A model generated the notes under the pieces. That model had not been told where the DNA came from, searched no databases, and worked only from the letters and a program-made list of their open reading frames with translations. Below, piece by piece: positions 1 to 8,763 of a stretch of 37,152 nt of DNA. How positions within the stretch are numbered: position 1 is the first letter of the stretch; each line of letters opens with the position of its first letter. Origin of the DNA: Myxococcales bacterium (GTDB lineage Bacteria; Myxococcota_A; Polyangia; Polyangiales; Polyangiaceae); the NCBI GenBank assembly GCA_021847645.1, contig JAJZQG010000065.1, positions 1 through 37,152 of the forward strand, in the 5' to 3' direction. The position numbers and the translations under genes were made by a program.

Positions 1-63
1 CAAGAGCTGCTGCCAGTCGTTCTGCCAATCGGGCCTGGGCTGGGGGACGGCGGTCGTGCTCAT
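1..63 (-). CDS. 5' end of a leftward gene of unknown function (partial)
   Basis: An ATG on the minus strand at 61-63 opens a frame that stays open for 21 codons to the window edge. It begins MSTTAVPQPRPDWQNDWQQL. An AAGGGG purine run lies 5 bases upstream of the ATG and would serve as a ribosome binding site. The fragment is polar and has no signal peptide. It is too short to assign to a family. Its start faces acyP divergently across 133 bp in which no convincing promoter was seen. Confidence 0.4.
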   Translation of the reverse strand, partial: MSTTAVPQPRPDWQNDWQQLL

Positions 64-196
64 GCCAGCCCCTTGCCGGATGTCTCCGAGCTGGGCCAAG
101 AAAACTGCTAACAGCTATGCGGCCCCCTCCCCCGCGCAAAGCAGGCCGCTACCAACTTGCGGGGACCTGTACTACAAGTCATTCGAGGGCCGTGAC

Positions 197-472
197 ATGA
201 AGGCTTGTCGATACGTCGTGAGCGGGCGCGTGCAGGGAGTCGGCTTCCGGTATTTCGTCGAAGACGAGGCCCTCGGCATCGGCGTGTCCGGCTGGGTGCG
301 CAACCTGCGCGACGGGAGCGTCGAGGTCCTCGCGATGGGCGACGACCGCCAGCTCGAGCAACTCGAAAAGAAGCTGTGGGAGGGACCTGCCCTCGCACGG
401 GTCACCCACCTTCATGTGGAGGAGTCCGTGGCCCCCGACCGGCCCGGGTTCCACATTCGTCCCACGGCATAG
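197..472 (+). CDS. acyP: Acylphosphatase
   Basis: This 91-residue protein is the usual size for a single-domain acylphosphatase, a cytosolic enzyme that hydrolyses carboxyl-phosphate bonds such as those in acetyl phosphate. The family signature GRVQGVGFR is at residues 10-18 and contains the catalytic arginine (R18). GWVRNLRDG follows at residues 32-40 and carries the catalytic asparagine (N36). The C-terminus ends in the expected beta strand (FHIRP). The frame extends upstream to position 56, but family length and the position of the first strand (CRYVVSG) favour the ATG at 197. The gene stands alone; the next gene is convergent. Function is secure, while the physiological substrate is usually unclear for this family. 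Confidence 0.95.
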   Translation: MKACRYVVSGRVQGVGFRYFVEDEALGIGVSGWVRNLRDGSVEVLAMGDDRQLEQLEKKLWEGPALARVTHLHVEESVAPDRPGFHIRPTA

Positions 473-520
473 CTCCCGGGTCGGCCCGGCCGAAGCTACC
501 GCGACGCGACGGGCTGGCCG

Positions 521-1579
521 TCAGGGGCGCAGCGTGAAGCCGACGGAGAAGGACTCCTTGCGGAACGGCGCGACCCTGGCGCCCGCCAACGCAGCGCGAA
601 TGCAGCTTTCGGCGGGCTGGCCTTGCGCGGGACCCGACACGGCCACGCTCGCGACACCACCGCCGGACTCGAACACCACCGTAGCGCGCGACGGCTCGTC
701 CATACCGACAACACAAGCTTTGGCGGCCTCGCGCGGGCCGGACAGCGCGGCCTGCAGCGCACCTTGCGAGGGAGCCTCCGGCTTGCTGGAGTCGTCGGCC
801 TTTTCGTCCTCGGCCGGCGCTGTTGCGGATTCGGCGGGGGCGCTGCCCGTGGCCGCCGCGGCGACGGCCGCCGACGGATCGTCGGAACGCGGCTCCTCAG
901 CGGGCGCGTTCGATCCTGCGGGCGCCGGCTCGGCAGCCGAAACCGCGGGCGGAGCAGACTCCGCGCCGGCCGCCGGTATGGACGGGCCGGTCTGCGGGCG
1001 GGCCACGGGCGAGGCTGCCTCTGTGTGCTTGTCGAGGCGGGCGGGCTCGCGCGGCAGGGGGGCCGACCACCCGCGTTGATCGTCGACGGCACCGGGCGGC
1101 TGTGCGGGAGTCGACTGTGCGATAGTCCGTGCGGCCGGATCGGGTCGCGCGGGATTGGCTTCGGAAGGGACGGCGGGAGCGACGTGCGCGTCAACCTGCT
1201 GGGTGCGCGCGCGTGTCAAAACGACTGCGCTCGTGGCCATGGCTGCCACGGCCACGACCACACCGCCGGCGATCGGCAGGATGGTGGACCACGTCCATCG
1301 CTTGCCCACGGGCTTGCGGCAACGCCCGGCCGTGCTCGAGGCGACGCCAGCCGCCTGATTGCGTCGAATCCCTTCCTGGATGCTGCGTTCGCAGATCTGG
1401 GCGAGCTCGGCGAGCGCAGGGTGGTCCGGCGGAACCGGGGGCGGCGCGGACAGGGCAACCGGCCGAACGGTGTCACCACCGCGAGGCGCGGCCGTGGCGG
1501 TGGATGGCGGATGGGCGACGCCGACGCGGCGAGCGATGTCCTTGAGCGAAGTGCGCGGCGGAGGGGACGTCGAAGCCAT
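521..1579 (-). CDS. Single-pass membrane protein with AgmX/TonB-C-like C-terminal domain
   Basis: This 352-residue protein starts at the ATG at 1577-1579, preceded by GAGGAG eight bases upstream; the frame is open further but lacks such a site. Residues 1-95 are a soluble, probably cytoplasmic segment with a small helical region (SLKDIARRVG at 11-20). Residues about 98-121 form one hydrophobic helix. Residues about 125-260 are a low-complexity Ala/Pro/Ser/Glu linker. The last ~90 residues contain two cysteines and the pattern ESCIRAALAGARVAPFRKES, then a beta strand. That pattern resembles the TonB-C-like domain of myxobacterial AgmX/PglI proteins. The topology suggests a link between cytoplasm and envelope, but the specific role is unknown. 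It is divergent from the HD gene across 185 bp. Confidence 0.8.
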   Translation of the reverse strand: MASTSPPPRTSLKDIARRVGVAHPPSTATAAPRGGDTVRPVALSAPPPVPPDHPALAELAQICERSIQEGIRRNQAAGVASSTAGRCRKPVGKRWTWSTILPIAGGVVVAVAAMATSAVVLTRARTQQVDAHVAPAVPSEANPARPDPAARTIAQSTPAQPPGAVDDQRGWSAPLPREPARLDKHTEAASPVARPQTGPSIPAAGAESAPPAVSAAEPAPAGSNAPAEEPRSDDPSAAVAAAATGSAPAESATAPAEDEKADDSSKPEAPSQGALQAALSGPREAAKACVVGMDEPSRATVVFESGGGVASVAVSGPAQGQPAESCIRAALAGARVAPFRKESFSVGFTLRP

Positions 1580-1764
1580 CCAGCAATCTCCTCGAGCGGG
1601 GCGGCAAGTGTCGATGTCCCTAGCCCCGGCCGGACGCGGACGCAATGGTCGAGCCGTCGAAACCGAAGGCAGAGTCGTGGCCCTATCGCAGTATTTGAGT
1701 AGGATTCCAGCGAGCCTGCACACGGCTGCCCTTTCGCGCCAAAGTGCGCTATGGGCACCGAGTC

Positions 1765-2532
1765 ATGGCTCTGCTCGAACAACACCGTATGCTGGTGAGC
1801 TGGCTGCGCCGCTACGTCGACGGGTTCCGGAAGGACCGTCGATTGCCTCCTATGATGCAATCCAAGTGGGAGCACAGCGCCCGCGTGGCGAGACTGTGTC
1901 GCGACATCGCACGAGAGCTCGACTGGGCGGAGGAGGACTCGTCCCTGGCCGAAGCCGCCGGGTGGGTGCACGACGTGGGCCGGTTCTCCCAGTGGGCGGA
2001 GTACGGCACGATGACCGACGCGCTGTCGATTGACCATGCCCAGCGTGGCCATGACGTGCTCGTGGCGCAGAGCCCTTTGAAGGACCACCACGGGCGTGGC
2101 TCGGAGGCGCTGCTGGACGCGGTGAGATGTCACAACATGCTGGAGCTGCCCGTGGAGCTGGCGCAGGGGTCGCGCGAGCTGTCGTGGCTGGTACGCGACG
2201 CTGACAAGCTCGACATTTTCGAGGTGGTGCAGGACTACCTGCAGCAAGGCAGGTTGGGTGAGCTGTTGCCCAGACTCGAGGCGGAGGGGCCGCCGAGCCC
2301 GCCGCTGGTCGAGGAGATCACACGCAGGCGGCGCGGAAGCTACTCCAACGCGAAGACCATCGCGGACTTCCTGCTCATCATGATGTCGTGGGTCTACGAT
2401 CTGAACTACGCTCCGGCGTTGCGGCGGGTGCGGGAGCGCGACGTGCTGGGGCGGCTGCGTGCGTATCTGCCGCGGGACGGCGGCGCCGCCTCGTTGCTGG
2501 CCGGGGCGGAATCCCACGTAGCAGGCGCGTGA
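1765..2532 (+). CDS. HD-domain phosphohydrolase
   Basis: This 255-residue protein carries the metal-binding pattern of the HD superfamily: H37 in SKWEHSARVAR, the H69-D70 pair in GWVHDVGRF, further histidines in SIDHAQRGHDV and VRCHNM, and an aspartate in RDADKLD. HD proteins hydrolyse phosphate esters of nucleotides or similar molecules, and the substrate cannot be read from this sequence. It is probably cytoplasmic, with no signal or membrane helix. The ATG at 1765 was chosen, but a GTG seven codons upstream (1744) is equally possible because neither has a clear Shine-Dalgarno. A TerB-like gene follows 60 bp downstream on the same strand and may be co-transcribed. Confidence 0.85.
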   Translation: MALLEQHRMLVSWLRRYVDGFRKDRRLPPMMQSKWEHSARVARLCRDIARELDWAEEDSSLAEAAGWVHDVGRFSQWAEYGTMTDALSIDHAQRGHDVLVAQSPLKDHHGRGSEALLDAVRCHNMLELPVELAQGSRELSWLVRDADKLDIFEVVQDYLQQGRLGELLPRLEAEGPPSPPLVEEITRRRRGSYSNAKTIADFLLIMMSWVYDLNYAPALRRVRERDVLGRLRAYLPRDGGAASLLAGAESHVAGA

Positions 2533-2592
2533 ATCCGGCGGCCCTTCGCGGTGGGCCCTTGTCTTTTCACAGCCTGCCCGTAGGATCCGCAC

Positions 2593-3096
2593 ATGGAACT
2601 CGACTTCAGAATCAAGAAGCTGGCCGCAGGGCTGTCCTCGCGCGAGGCCGCTGAGGCCCAGGTCCATCCCGGTGATGCGAATGCCTCACGGTCCGAGACG
2701 GACGAGTTTGCCGGAACCGTGGAAGCCATGTTCCTGATGGCGGCGGTGGACGGTGTCATCGCCGACGAAGAGATCGAGAAGCTGGCCGAGGGCATCCAGC
2801 ACATGGCCGGGAACGAGGGTCCGGACGACGCGACGTTGATGCGATGGCTACAGGAGCTGCACGCGCAGCTGGAGGCGGACGGCTGGAGCCGGAGGCTGGA
2901 CGCGGCGGCGGGCAAGCTGACGAGCGAGGCGGCCCGCGCGAGCGCGTTTCGCATGGCGGCGGCCGTGGCCATGGTCGATGACCACGTGGCGCACGCCGAG
3001 GCAGCGGCCATCGATGCGCTCGCCGCGGCGCTGCGCATCGGCGATGACGAAGCGACGCGCATGCTGCGCGAGGTCCAGCACGAGCTGTTCGGCTGA
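2593..3096 (+). CDS. TerB-like (tellurite-resistance family) helical protein
   Basis: This 167-residue, all-helical acidic protein has two repeated units: residues about 43-66 (MFLMAAVDGVIADEEIEKL) and about 117-140 (RMAAAVAMVDDHVAHAEAA). Each follows the TerB-like pattern of a hydrophobic helix, an Asp-rich turn and a second acidic helix. Members of the fold bind divalent metals through the acidic turns and associate with membrane stress complexes. Tellurite resistance itself is shown for few of them and should not be assumed here, as no other ter genes are present. An AGGA lies about eight bases upstream of the ATG. It follows the HD gene in the same direction and ends 41 bp from a convergent gene, with a strong hairpin between them. 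Confidence 0.75.
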   Translation: MELDFRIKKLAAGLSSREAAEAQVHPGDANASRSETDEFAGTVEAMFLMAAVDGVIADEEIEKLAEGIQHMAGNEGPDDATLMRWLQELHAQLEADGWSRRLDAAAGKLTSEAARASAFRMAAAVAMVDDHVAHAEAAAIDALAAALRIGDDEATRMLREVQHELFG

Positions 3097-3097
3097 A

Positions 3098-3127
3098 GGG
3101 CGAGGCGCGCGAACCACGCGTCCGCCC
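3098..3127. terminator. Probable bidirectional terminator hairpin between convergent genes
   Basis: The two arms GGGCGAGGCGCG (3098-3109) and CGCGTCCGCCC (3117-3127) pair over 11 base pairs with one bulged A and one G-U pair, around a 7-base loop. The hairpin starts one or two bases after the TerB-like stop and fills the 41 bp gap to the convergent TonB-C-like gene. There is no U tract, which is common for high-GC hairpins, so termination is inferred from position and stem strength. Confidence 0.5.
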
Positions 3128-3137
3128 GCAATGGGGC

Positions 3138-4109
3138 TCAGAGCCTGCGTTCGCCCACGATGCGAACTGACACGTTGCGCGTGGGCCTTGCGCCGATGTC
3201 CGACAGATCGAACTGGCCCGCAGCGCCCAAGCCGCTCGGGTGCACGTTGACCGCATCGCCTGGGCTGGCACCGCTGGGCAATTGCATGCGGGCCTCGACC
3301 TGCAGGGTGACGGCCAACCCGGACGATTGGGAAGGAACGCGGATGCGCGCCGCCGCCAGCGCAGCCCGGGCATCGGCCGCGACGCGGGCCCAGCCGGCCT
3401 GATCGTCATTGGCGGACAGCACGCGAGCGGACTGCACCTTGCCGGTGCCGTCGAACACCAACTCGATGAGGGCGAGTCCCGCGCGGGGGGCCGAGATGTT
3501 GCTGACAGCCGAGCGCACGGCGGAGGCGGCTGGCCCGCCGAAGCCCAGCCCCAACGCGCGGTCATGCTGGTCCAGGGCTTCCTGCAGGCCCCCGGTGGCC
3601 GACAAGGGCCGCGGCACATTCGCGCTGGGCGCCGGACCGATGACCGCCCAATTCAAGCCACGCCCCAATCCAATGTCGATCGCACGGCGCCGTCGTGACG
3701 GCACACCGTTGGCAGCCCCCGCACCGGGCGCGCTATCGGACGGCTGGACGGAGGAATCCGCCGCGGGAGCTCCGATGCCATCCGGCGCGCTGGTACCGTC
3801 GTTGAGCACGGCGCCCTGTGCATCGATGCCAGCGCGAGCGGAGGAATCGACACGTCGCACGCCGGAAGGAAGCACAGCGGCCAGACGCTGCGAGGAGGGC
3901 GAGGGGTCTTCGGACGTGCCGGTCCGCGGGGGCAGCGGGCTCACCGCATCGACGGGTGGAACGGACTGGTCCAGGTCGATCCACACGGGTGCGGAGGGCG
4001 AGGCGCGCGCTGCGGGCTGGGGCTGGGGGGCCAGCAGCAACAGGACAGCTCCCAGGCCGAGGTGAATCGCCAGGGCGAGCGCAAGGCCGGTGCGGAAGCT
4101 CGCGTCCAT
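3138..4109 (-). CDS. TonB-like single-pass envelope protein
   Basis: With the ATG at 4107-4109 the protein has 323 residues. Its N-terminus (MDASFRTGLALALAIHLGLG) is typical of TonB-family proteins, with a short basic cytoplasmic stub and one membrane helix at about 7-27. A Pro/Ser/Ala-rich periplasmic linker follows (about 30-140). The C-terminal part (about 220-323) includes LALIELVFDGTGKVQSARVL, which resembles the beta-alpha-beta core of TonB C-terminal domains. No ExbB/ExbD genes are adjacent, so energy transduction is not demonstrated. The open frame extends to 4205, but the added residues would put a polar stretch ahead of the membrane helix. The start is therefore likely but not certain. 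The upstream gene is divergent, 161 bp away. Confidence 0.75.
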   Translation of the reverse strand: MDASFRTGLALALAIHLGLGAVLLLLAPQPQPAARASPSAPVWIDLDQSVPPVDAVSPLPPRTGTSEDPSPSSQRLAAVLPSGVRRVDSSARAGIDAQGAVLNDGTSAPDGIGAPAADSSVQPSDSAPGAGAANGVPSRRRRAIDIGLGRGLNWAVIGPAPSANVPRPLSATGGLQEALDQHDRALGLGFGGPAASAVRSAVSNISAPRAGLALIELVFDGTGKVQSARVLSANDDQAGWARVAADARAALAAARIRVPSQSSGLAVTLQVEARMQLPSGASPGDAVNVHPSGLGAAGQFDLSDIGARPTRNVSVRIVGERRL

Positions 4110-4270
4110 GTGGGCGGCGAGTGGAGCACAGCCCTCGGGAAAAGCAAAGCCACGCCGGACAGCGGGTTCCATTCCTGCTCGAGGCGGGCTAGGGTCGCGC
4201 GCCATGCTGGAACGCGCCCTCGAACGTGCGCGCGCTCCGGCCCGAATGCCACCGAAGGAAAGGATGGGTC

Positions 4271-5533
<1,263 letters not shown>

Positions 5534-5575
5534 GGCCTGCCGGCCAGCGCAACCCGCCTTCCATGCGCTCCCGCG

Positions 5576-6253
5576 TCACCGGGCGCGCGAGCCGTCCATC
5601 CGCATGGCGTAGCGCCTGACATAGGCGACCTGGTGCAGCGTCTCCGGGCCGCAGGTCCGCACCCGCCGATACTCCCTCACCGCCTGGATCGGATCCATGC
5701 CCTGCCTCGTCATCAGGCAGCACACGAACGTACCGGTCCGCCCGCACCCGGCACCGCAATGGACGAGAAGCTGCTCACCGCGCTCGATCGCATCCTCCAC
5801 CAGCTCGACGGTCTGCTCGAAAGCGTCGTCGTCGGACGGCACCTGGTAGTCACCTATCTCCAAGTGGTGGAACGCTTCACCGAACAGCGAGCGCGCAGCC
5901 GGAACGTACTCGGGACGCTCGTAGGCGCCGGCCAGGTGATCGGCCGGGATCAGGCACACCAGCCGCTGGATGCCGAACGCCGCGAGGGCGAACAACTCCT
6001 TTTCGGAGGTGCCGGGCTCGTGGATGCCGGGCAGCCCGCCCACCCAGAGCCGTCCCTTGCCGTGCACGCACGACATTCGCACCATTGGGTAGGCCGAGGA
6101 CTGGTCGAGCGTCACGGCGTGGACGACCTCGGGCAGCTCGGGCTCACCAGGCTGTTTGCCAATCAGTCCGGCCAGCCGCGGTTGTCTCCGCAGGATTCCG
6201 TCGAGCTCGGCCAGAAGCGTGGTCGACGGCATCCAAGCGGGTCCCTCAGGCAT
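5576..6253 (-). CDS. Dual-specificity / tyrosine phosphatase family protein
   Basis: This 225-residue protein carries the CX5R(T/S) phosphatase loop as HCGAGCGRTG, with nucleophile C166, R172 and T173. The likely general acid is D135 in IGDYQVPSDD, about 31 residues upstream, which is the normal spacing for dual-specificity phosphatases. The preceding AFHHLEI strand and the following helix fit the same fold. No membrane segment or signal is present, so it should act in the cytoplasm, on phosphotyrosine, phosphoserine/threonine or another phosphate ester. The first ATG (6251-6253) was used; a second methionine at codon 8 is an alternative. It converges with the trans-sulfuration gene across 42 bp. 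The 294 bp upstream of it (6254-6547) hold no recognisable gene or signal. Confidence 0.88.
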   Translation of the reverse strand: MPEGPAWMPSTTLLAELDGILRRQPRLAGLIGKQPGEPELPEVVHAVTLDQSSAYPMVRMSCVHGKGRLWVGGLPGIHEPGTSEKELFALAAFGIQRLVCLIPADHLAGAYERPEYVPAARSLFGEAFHHLEIGDYQVPSDDDAFEQTVELVEDAIERGEQLLVHCGAGCGRTGTFVCCLMTRQGMDPIQAVREYRRVRTCGPETLHQVAYVRRYAMRMDGSRAR

Positions 6254-6547
6254 GATGGATCGCCAATAGCGCAGCCCGACACGGGCGGCCAGAGATCACT
6301 CGACGGCGCGCAACAATCGGGTCGGCCGCGCGCGGGACGATTCTGACGCGTCGCGTTCTCGAGAAGCGCCGTGTCTTGCACGGCCCGACCAAGAGGCGAC
6401 TGCGCCAAGGGACGACGCGGGCGCTGTGCGACCGGCGCGCTGGCCGGCGCGGGATGGACTGAGGGAAAGACGAGCGTCGTGTCATTGCCGCGCTGGGCGT
6501 CGGGCTCACACGGCGACACGGTGTTCGGAGGTGCGTCGCGACAAGCG

Positions 6548-6649
6548 CTAGCCTTTGGCGTCCCCCTTGGCCTTCTTCTTCGCCTGTTTCTCCTTGATGG
6601 AGAGCTTGGGCTTGTTCTTCTTGCCTGGTTTCTCTTGTCCCTTCGCCAT
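6548..6649 (-). CDS. Small lysine-rich basic protein (33 aa)
   Basis: A very strong AAGGAG lies six bases before the ATG at 6647-6649 and opens a 33-codon frame ending in TAG. The product starts MAKGQEKPGKKNKPKLSIKE and is over one third lysine, with no aromatic residue. It is probably cytosolic and disordered or helical, and could bind nucleic acid or ribosomes. Short proteins beginning MAKGQ are, from memory, common uncharacterised proteins in proteobacteria; this needs a database check. The ribosome binding site and protein-like composition make it a credible gene despite its size. A possible sigma-70 promoter lies about 70 bp upstream. Confidence 0.65.
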   Translation of the reverse strand: MAKGQEKPGKKNKPKLSIKEKQAKKKAKGDAKG

Positions 6650-6726
6650 GGGTTCTCCTTCCGGACATGCCTCGATCGAAGTGGGCCGCGGGCGGTTGAC
6701 GCCCGGTCCGCGCATGCGGAGCATCA

Positions 6727-6756
6727 TTGTGCCGCAAATTGAGCGCCCCGGCCAAG
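6727..6756 (-). promoter_or_regulatory. Possible sigma-70-type promoter for the 33-aa gene
   Basis: Read on the minus strand, TTGGCC (6756-6751) and CACAAT (6732-6727) are separated by 18 bp. Each matches four of six consensus bases. A transcript starting near 6720 would have a leader of about 70 bases before the strong ribosome binding site. The match is modest, but the segment is AT-richer than its surroundings. Confidence 0.3.
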
Positions 6757-6832
6757 GCGATTCGTCGCGGCGGCGCGCAAACGCCCGGGCTCGACCTGCA
6801 CACCCGGATGGCGCCCAAGCCCCGAACGCGCC

Positions 6833-6850
6833 GGCGGCTCGAGAGCCGCC
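6833..6850 (-). terminator. Hairpin just after the HExxH gene, probable terminator
   Basis: GGCGGCT and AGCCGCC form a perfect 7 bp stem around a CGAG tetraloop. On the minus strand the stem begins about seven bases after the stop codon of the HExxH gene (6858-6860). No U tract follows. Position and stem strength suggest transcription ends here before the separately expressed 33-aa gene. Confidence 0.45.
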
Positions 6851-6857
6851 CGGGCAA

Positions 6858-8522
6858 TCACAAGTAGGCCCGCGGGGGCATGTGGGCAGCTCGGGACGAG
6901 GAGGCTCCGTGCCCCGTGCGCTCGAGCACGGCAGCCGGGCGCCGATGCCGCGGGAACGGCAGCGCAGACGGGAATTCCGGCGGAAGCTCGATGCGGTCGG
7001 AGCGACCGTACAGCGCCAACTCCAAGGACCGGGAAGCGGAGTACAGATCCGCGGGCGGCCCCATGGTGCAGCCCAAGGGCGCCACGCGCGGCAGCACGAA
7101 CGCGAGGGCGTCGGTGTTGGGGTCACCCTCGTGGGTGTCGAGGCCGCACGCCTGGAACAGCGACACGTGGCCCAGTCCCTGGGTTCCCATCGAGGCCAGG
7201 TAGGCCGATATCTCGGCGCGGGTCCGCGGACCGGAGCCGGTTGGGCAGCCCGTGCACGTGGGCGTGCGCTCGCCGCGGGCAGCATGGCGGTCATCGGCCG
7301 AGTGCCTCGCCTCGTGCACGGCCACCGCCCGCGCAAGCCATGCCCCCAGCTCTCCGAGGGATGTCTCCAGACACCCGCTACCGGCCAATCGCTCCGAGGC
7401 GCCGACAAGGAAGTCCGCGTCGCGGTCGGTCAGCCGCTGGCAATGCTTCTTGCGGTTCTTCTGCGCCGCGCGGCGCACGATGTCCTTGCCGCGATCGCTC
7501 AGGCCGTCCCACGCGAGCGAGTCGACCTCGATGCCGGCGCCGCAATGCTTGCGGTGCTGCAGCTCGTCGAGACGCTCGAGGATCGAACGGCGAACCGCGG
7601 CGCCGCGCTGCAGGCAACCCAAGGACTCCTCGGACAAGGCCAGCGCCGCCTCCGACCGCAAGTAGGGGGCAAATGCCCTGTCCATGGGCATCTGCCGCTC
7701 GTCGCCTTCCGGGTCCAGCAGCATCCACAACCGGTCGATCGCGAAGTCCATGATGCGATCGGACACCACGATCGACCCTTCCTCCGGGCTGTTGCTCTCG
7801 CCGAAGAACAGCTCTCCTACGTTGGTGTCGTCGACCCGGGCCACGATGCGCGTGCGCTGCATCTCGCCGCCGACGGACACGCGCAGATCGGACAACACGC
7901 GATAGCTCCGGGTGATCAGGCGTCCGCCCTGGGCGGTGGATGCGATGTTGAATGCCACGTAGTAAGGCGCTCCGTGGGCCTCCATGTACCCGTTCCAGCC
8001 CTTGAACAGCTCGGCGAGCTGGGGGCCGTACAGCGACGGATCGAGCGTGGCCCAATCCCGCAGCTCGACGAGCAAGCGCGCCAGGTTCGGGTCCTTGCCC
8101 GCTTCGAGCCGCAGATCGTCGAACGCCCGTGCCTCGTCGTAGGCGCCAATGGTGTAGGGACTGTTCTGCAGGGTCATCACCCACGCGGGCAGCAATCGCG
8201 CGTGAATCCGAAGCAGATCGACGGAAGCGAAAGCCGTATTGCTGGTGGACCGGTCGGGCACCCACGGTCGGGGCTTGCGAGGTTGGCTGGCAGCGATGAC
8301 GTCGAGCTCGGAGCGCGTGGGCTCGCGGTTCCAGTCGATGAACACGCAAGAGGCCACGAGGAACGCAGCGAAGCCCAACACGCGGGCCAAGAGCCAATAG
8401 GGCCGAAGCGCCTGGCGGGCGCCCCAGCCGTCGTCGGAGAACGTGTGGGGAGCGAGTGGCGGAACGGATTCCAGGGCGGCCAATGAATCACGCGGTGGAA
8501 CCGAATCCATGCCTGAACCCAT
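6858..8522 (-). CDS. Membrane-anchored protein with an HExxH zinc-protease-like motif
   Basis: The protein has 554 residues from the ATG at 8520-8522, which follows GAGG with good spacing; the frame extends upstream to 8609 without a better site. Residues 1-42 are polar, about 43-63 form one membrane helix, and the rest should be outside the cytoplasm. Residues 403-407 read HEARH in AVAVHEARHSADD, a match to the zincin HExxH motif. A glutamate in RTRAEISAYLASM, about 30 residues later (E437), could be a third zinc ligand. CTGC at 423-426 lies between them. The long N-terminal half (PYYVAFNIASTAQGGRLITR, VGELFFGE and so on) was not recognised. Protease activity is an inference from one motif. 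No close family could be named, and an inactive or structural role is possible. Confidence 0.7.
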   Translation of the reverse strand: MGSGMDSVPPRDSLAALESVPPLAPHTFSDDGWGARQALRPYWLLARVLGFAAFLVASCVFIDWNREPTRSELDVIAASQPRKPRPWVPDRSTSNTAFASVDLLRIHARLLPAWVMTLQNSPYTIGAYDEARAFDDLRLEAGKDPNLARLLVELRDWATLDPSLYGPQLAELFKGWNGYMEAHGAPYYVAFNIASTAQGGRLITRSYRVLSDLRVSVGGEMQRTRIVARVDDTNVGELFFGESNSPEEGSIVVSDRIMDFAIDRLWMLLDPEGDERQMPMDRAFAPYLRSEAALALSEESLGCLQRGAAVRRSILERLDELQHRKHCGAGIEVDSLAWDGLSDRGKDIVRRAAQKNRKKHCQRLTDRDADFLVGASERLAGSGCLETSLGELGAWLARAVAVHEARHSADDRHAARGERTPTCTGCPTGSGPRTRAEISAYLASMGTQGLGHVSLFQACGLDTHEGDPNTDALAFVLPRVAPLGCTMGPPADLYSASRSLELALYGRSDRIELPPEFPSALPFPRHRRPAAVLERTGHGASSSRAAHMPPRAYL

Positions 8523-8726
8523 CGTGTACCTCGCAGCCGTCAAGGGCCGGCGCCGAGCCGGACCGGGGGATTGACCCTCACGCGGTGGCGATGTTCCCCG
8601 CGCTGCCATCTTCGAGGGAAGAAGGATTCATGCAGTATTCGTGGACGGCCTCGAGAAGCTGGGCGCAGGTGATTTGCGGGGAGCTCGTCTCCACGAGGCG
8701 AGGAGCCGGGGGCCCACCAGGATACG

Positions 8727-8754
8727 GCACGGCGGCGCGCCGGCCTTGCCGTGC
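8727..8754 (-). terminator. Hairpin after the beta-propeller lipoprotein gene, probable terminator
   Basis: GCACGGC (8727-8733) and GCCGTGC (8748-8754) form a perfect 7 bp stem enclosing a 14-base GC-rich loop that can fold further. On the minus strand it starts about nine bases past the stop codon at 8764-8766. There is no U tract. The 200 bp between it and the HExxH gene start hold no other feature I could recognise. Confidence 0.4.
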
Positions 8755-8763
8755 AGCGGCCTT

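Noticed and set aside
2593..3096. Tellurite resistance operon
   Set aside because: Only one TerB-like protein is present, with no TerC, TerD or TerZ neighbour.
4110..4270. Possible SAM riboswitch before the trans-sulfuration gene
   Set aside because: No conserved SAM riboswitch core or matching stem arrangement could be found in the 161 bp leader.
6163..6519. 118-residue minus-strand frame filling the gap upstream of the phosphatase
   Set aside because: It overlaps the phosphatase gene in another frame, is Pro/Arg/Cys-rich without pattern, and lacks a ribosome binding site.
6555..8486. 643-residue open frame on the plus strand
   Set aside because: It is antisense to the HExxH gene and the 33-aa gene, with no domain, signal or ribosome binding site.
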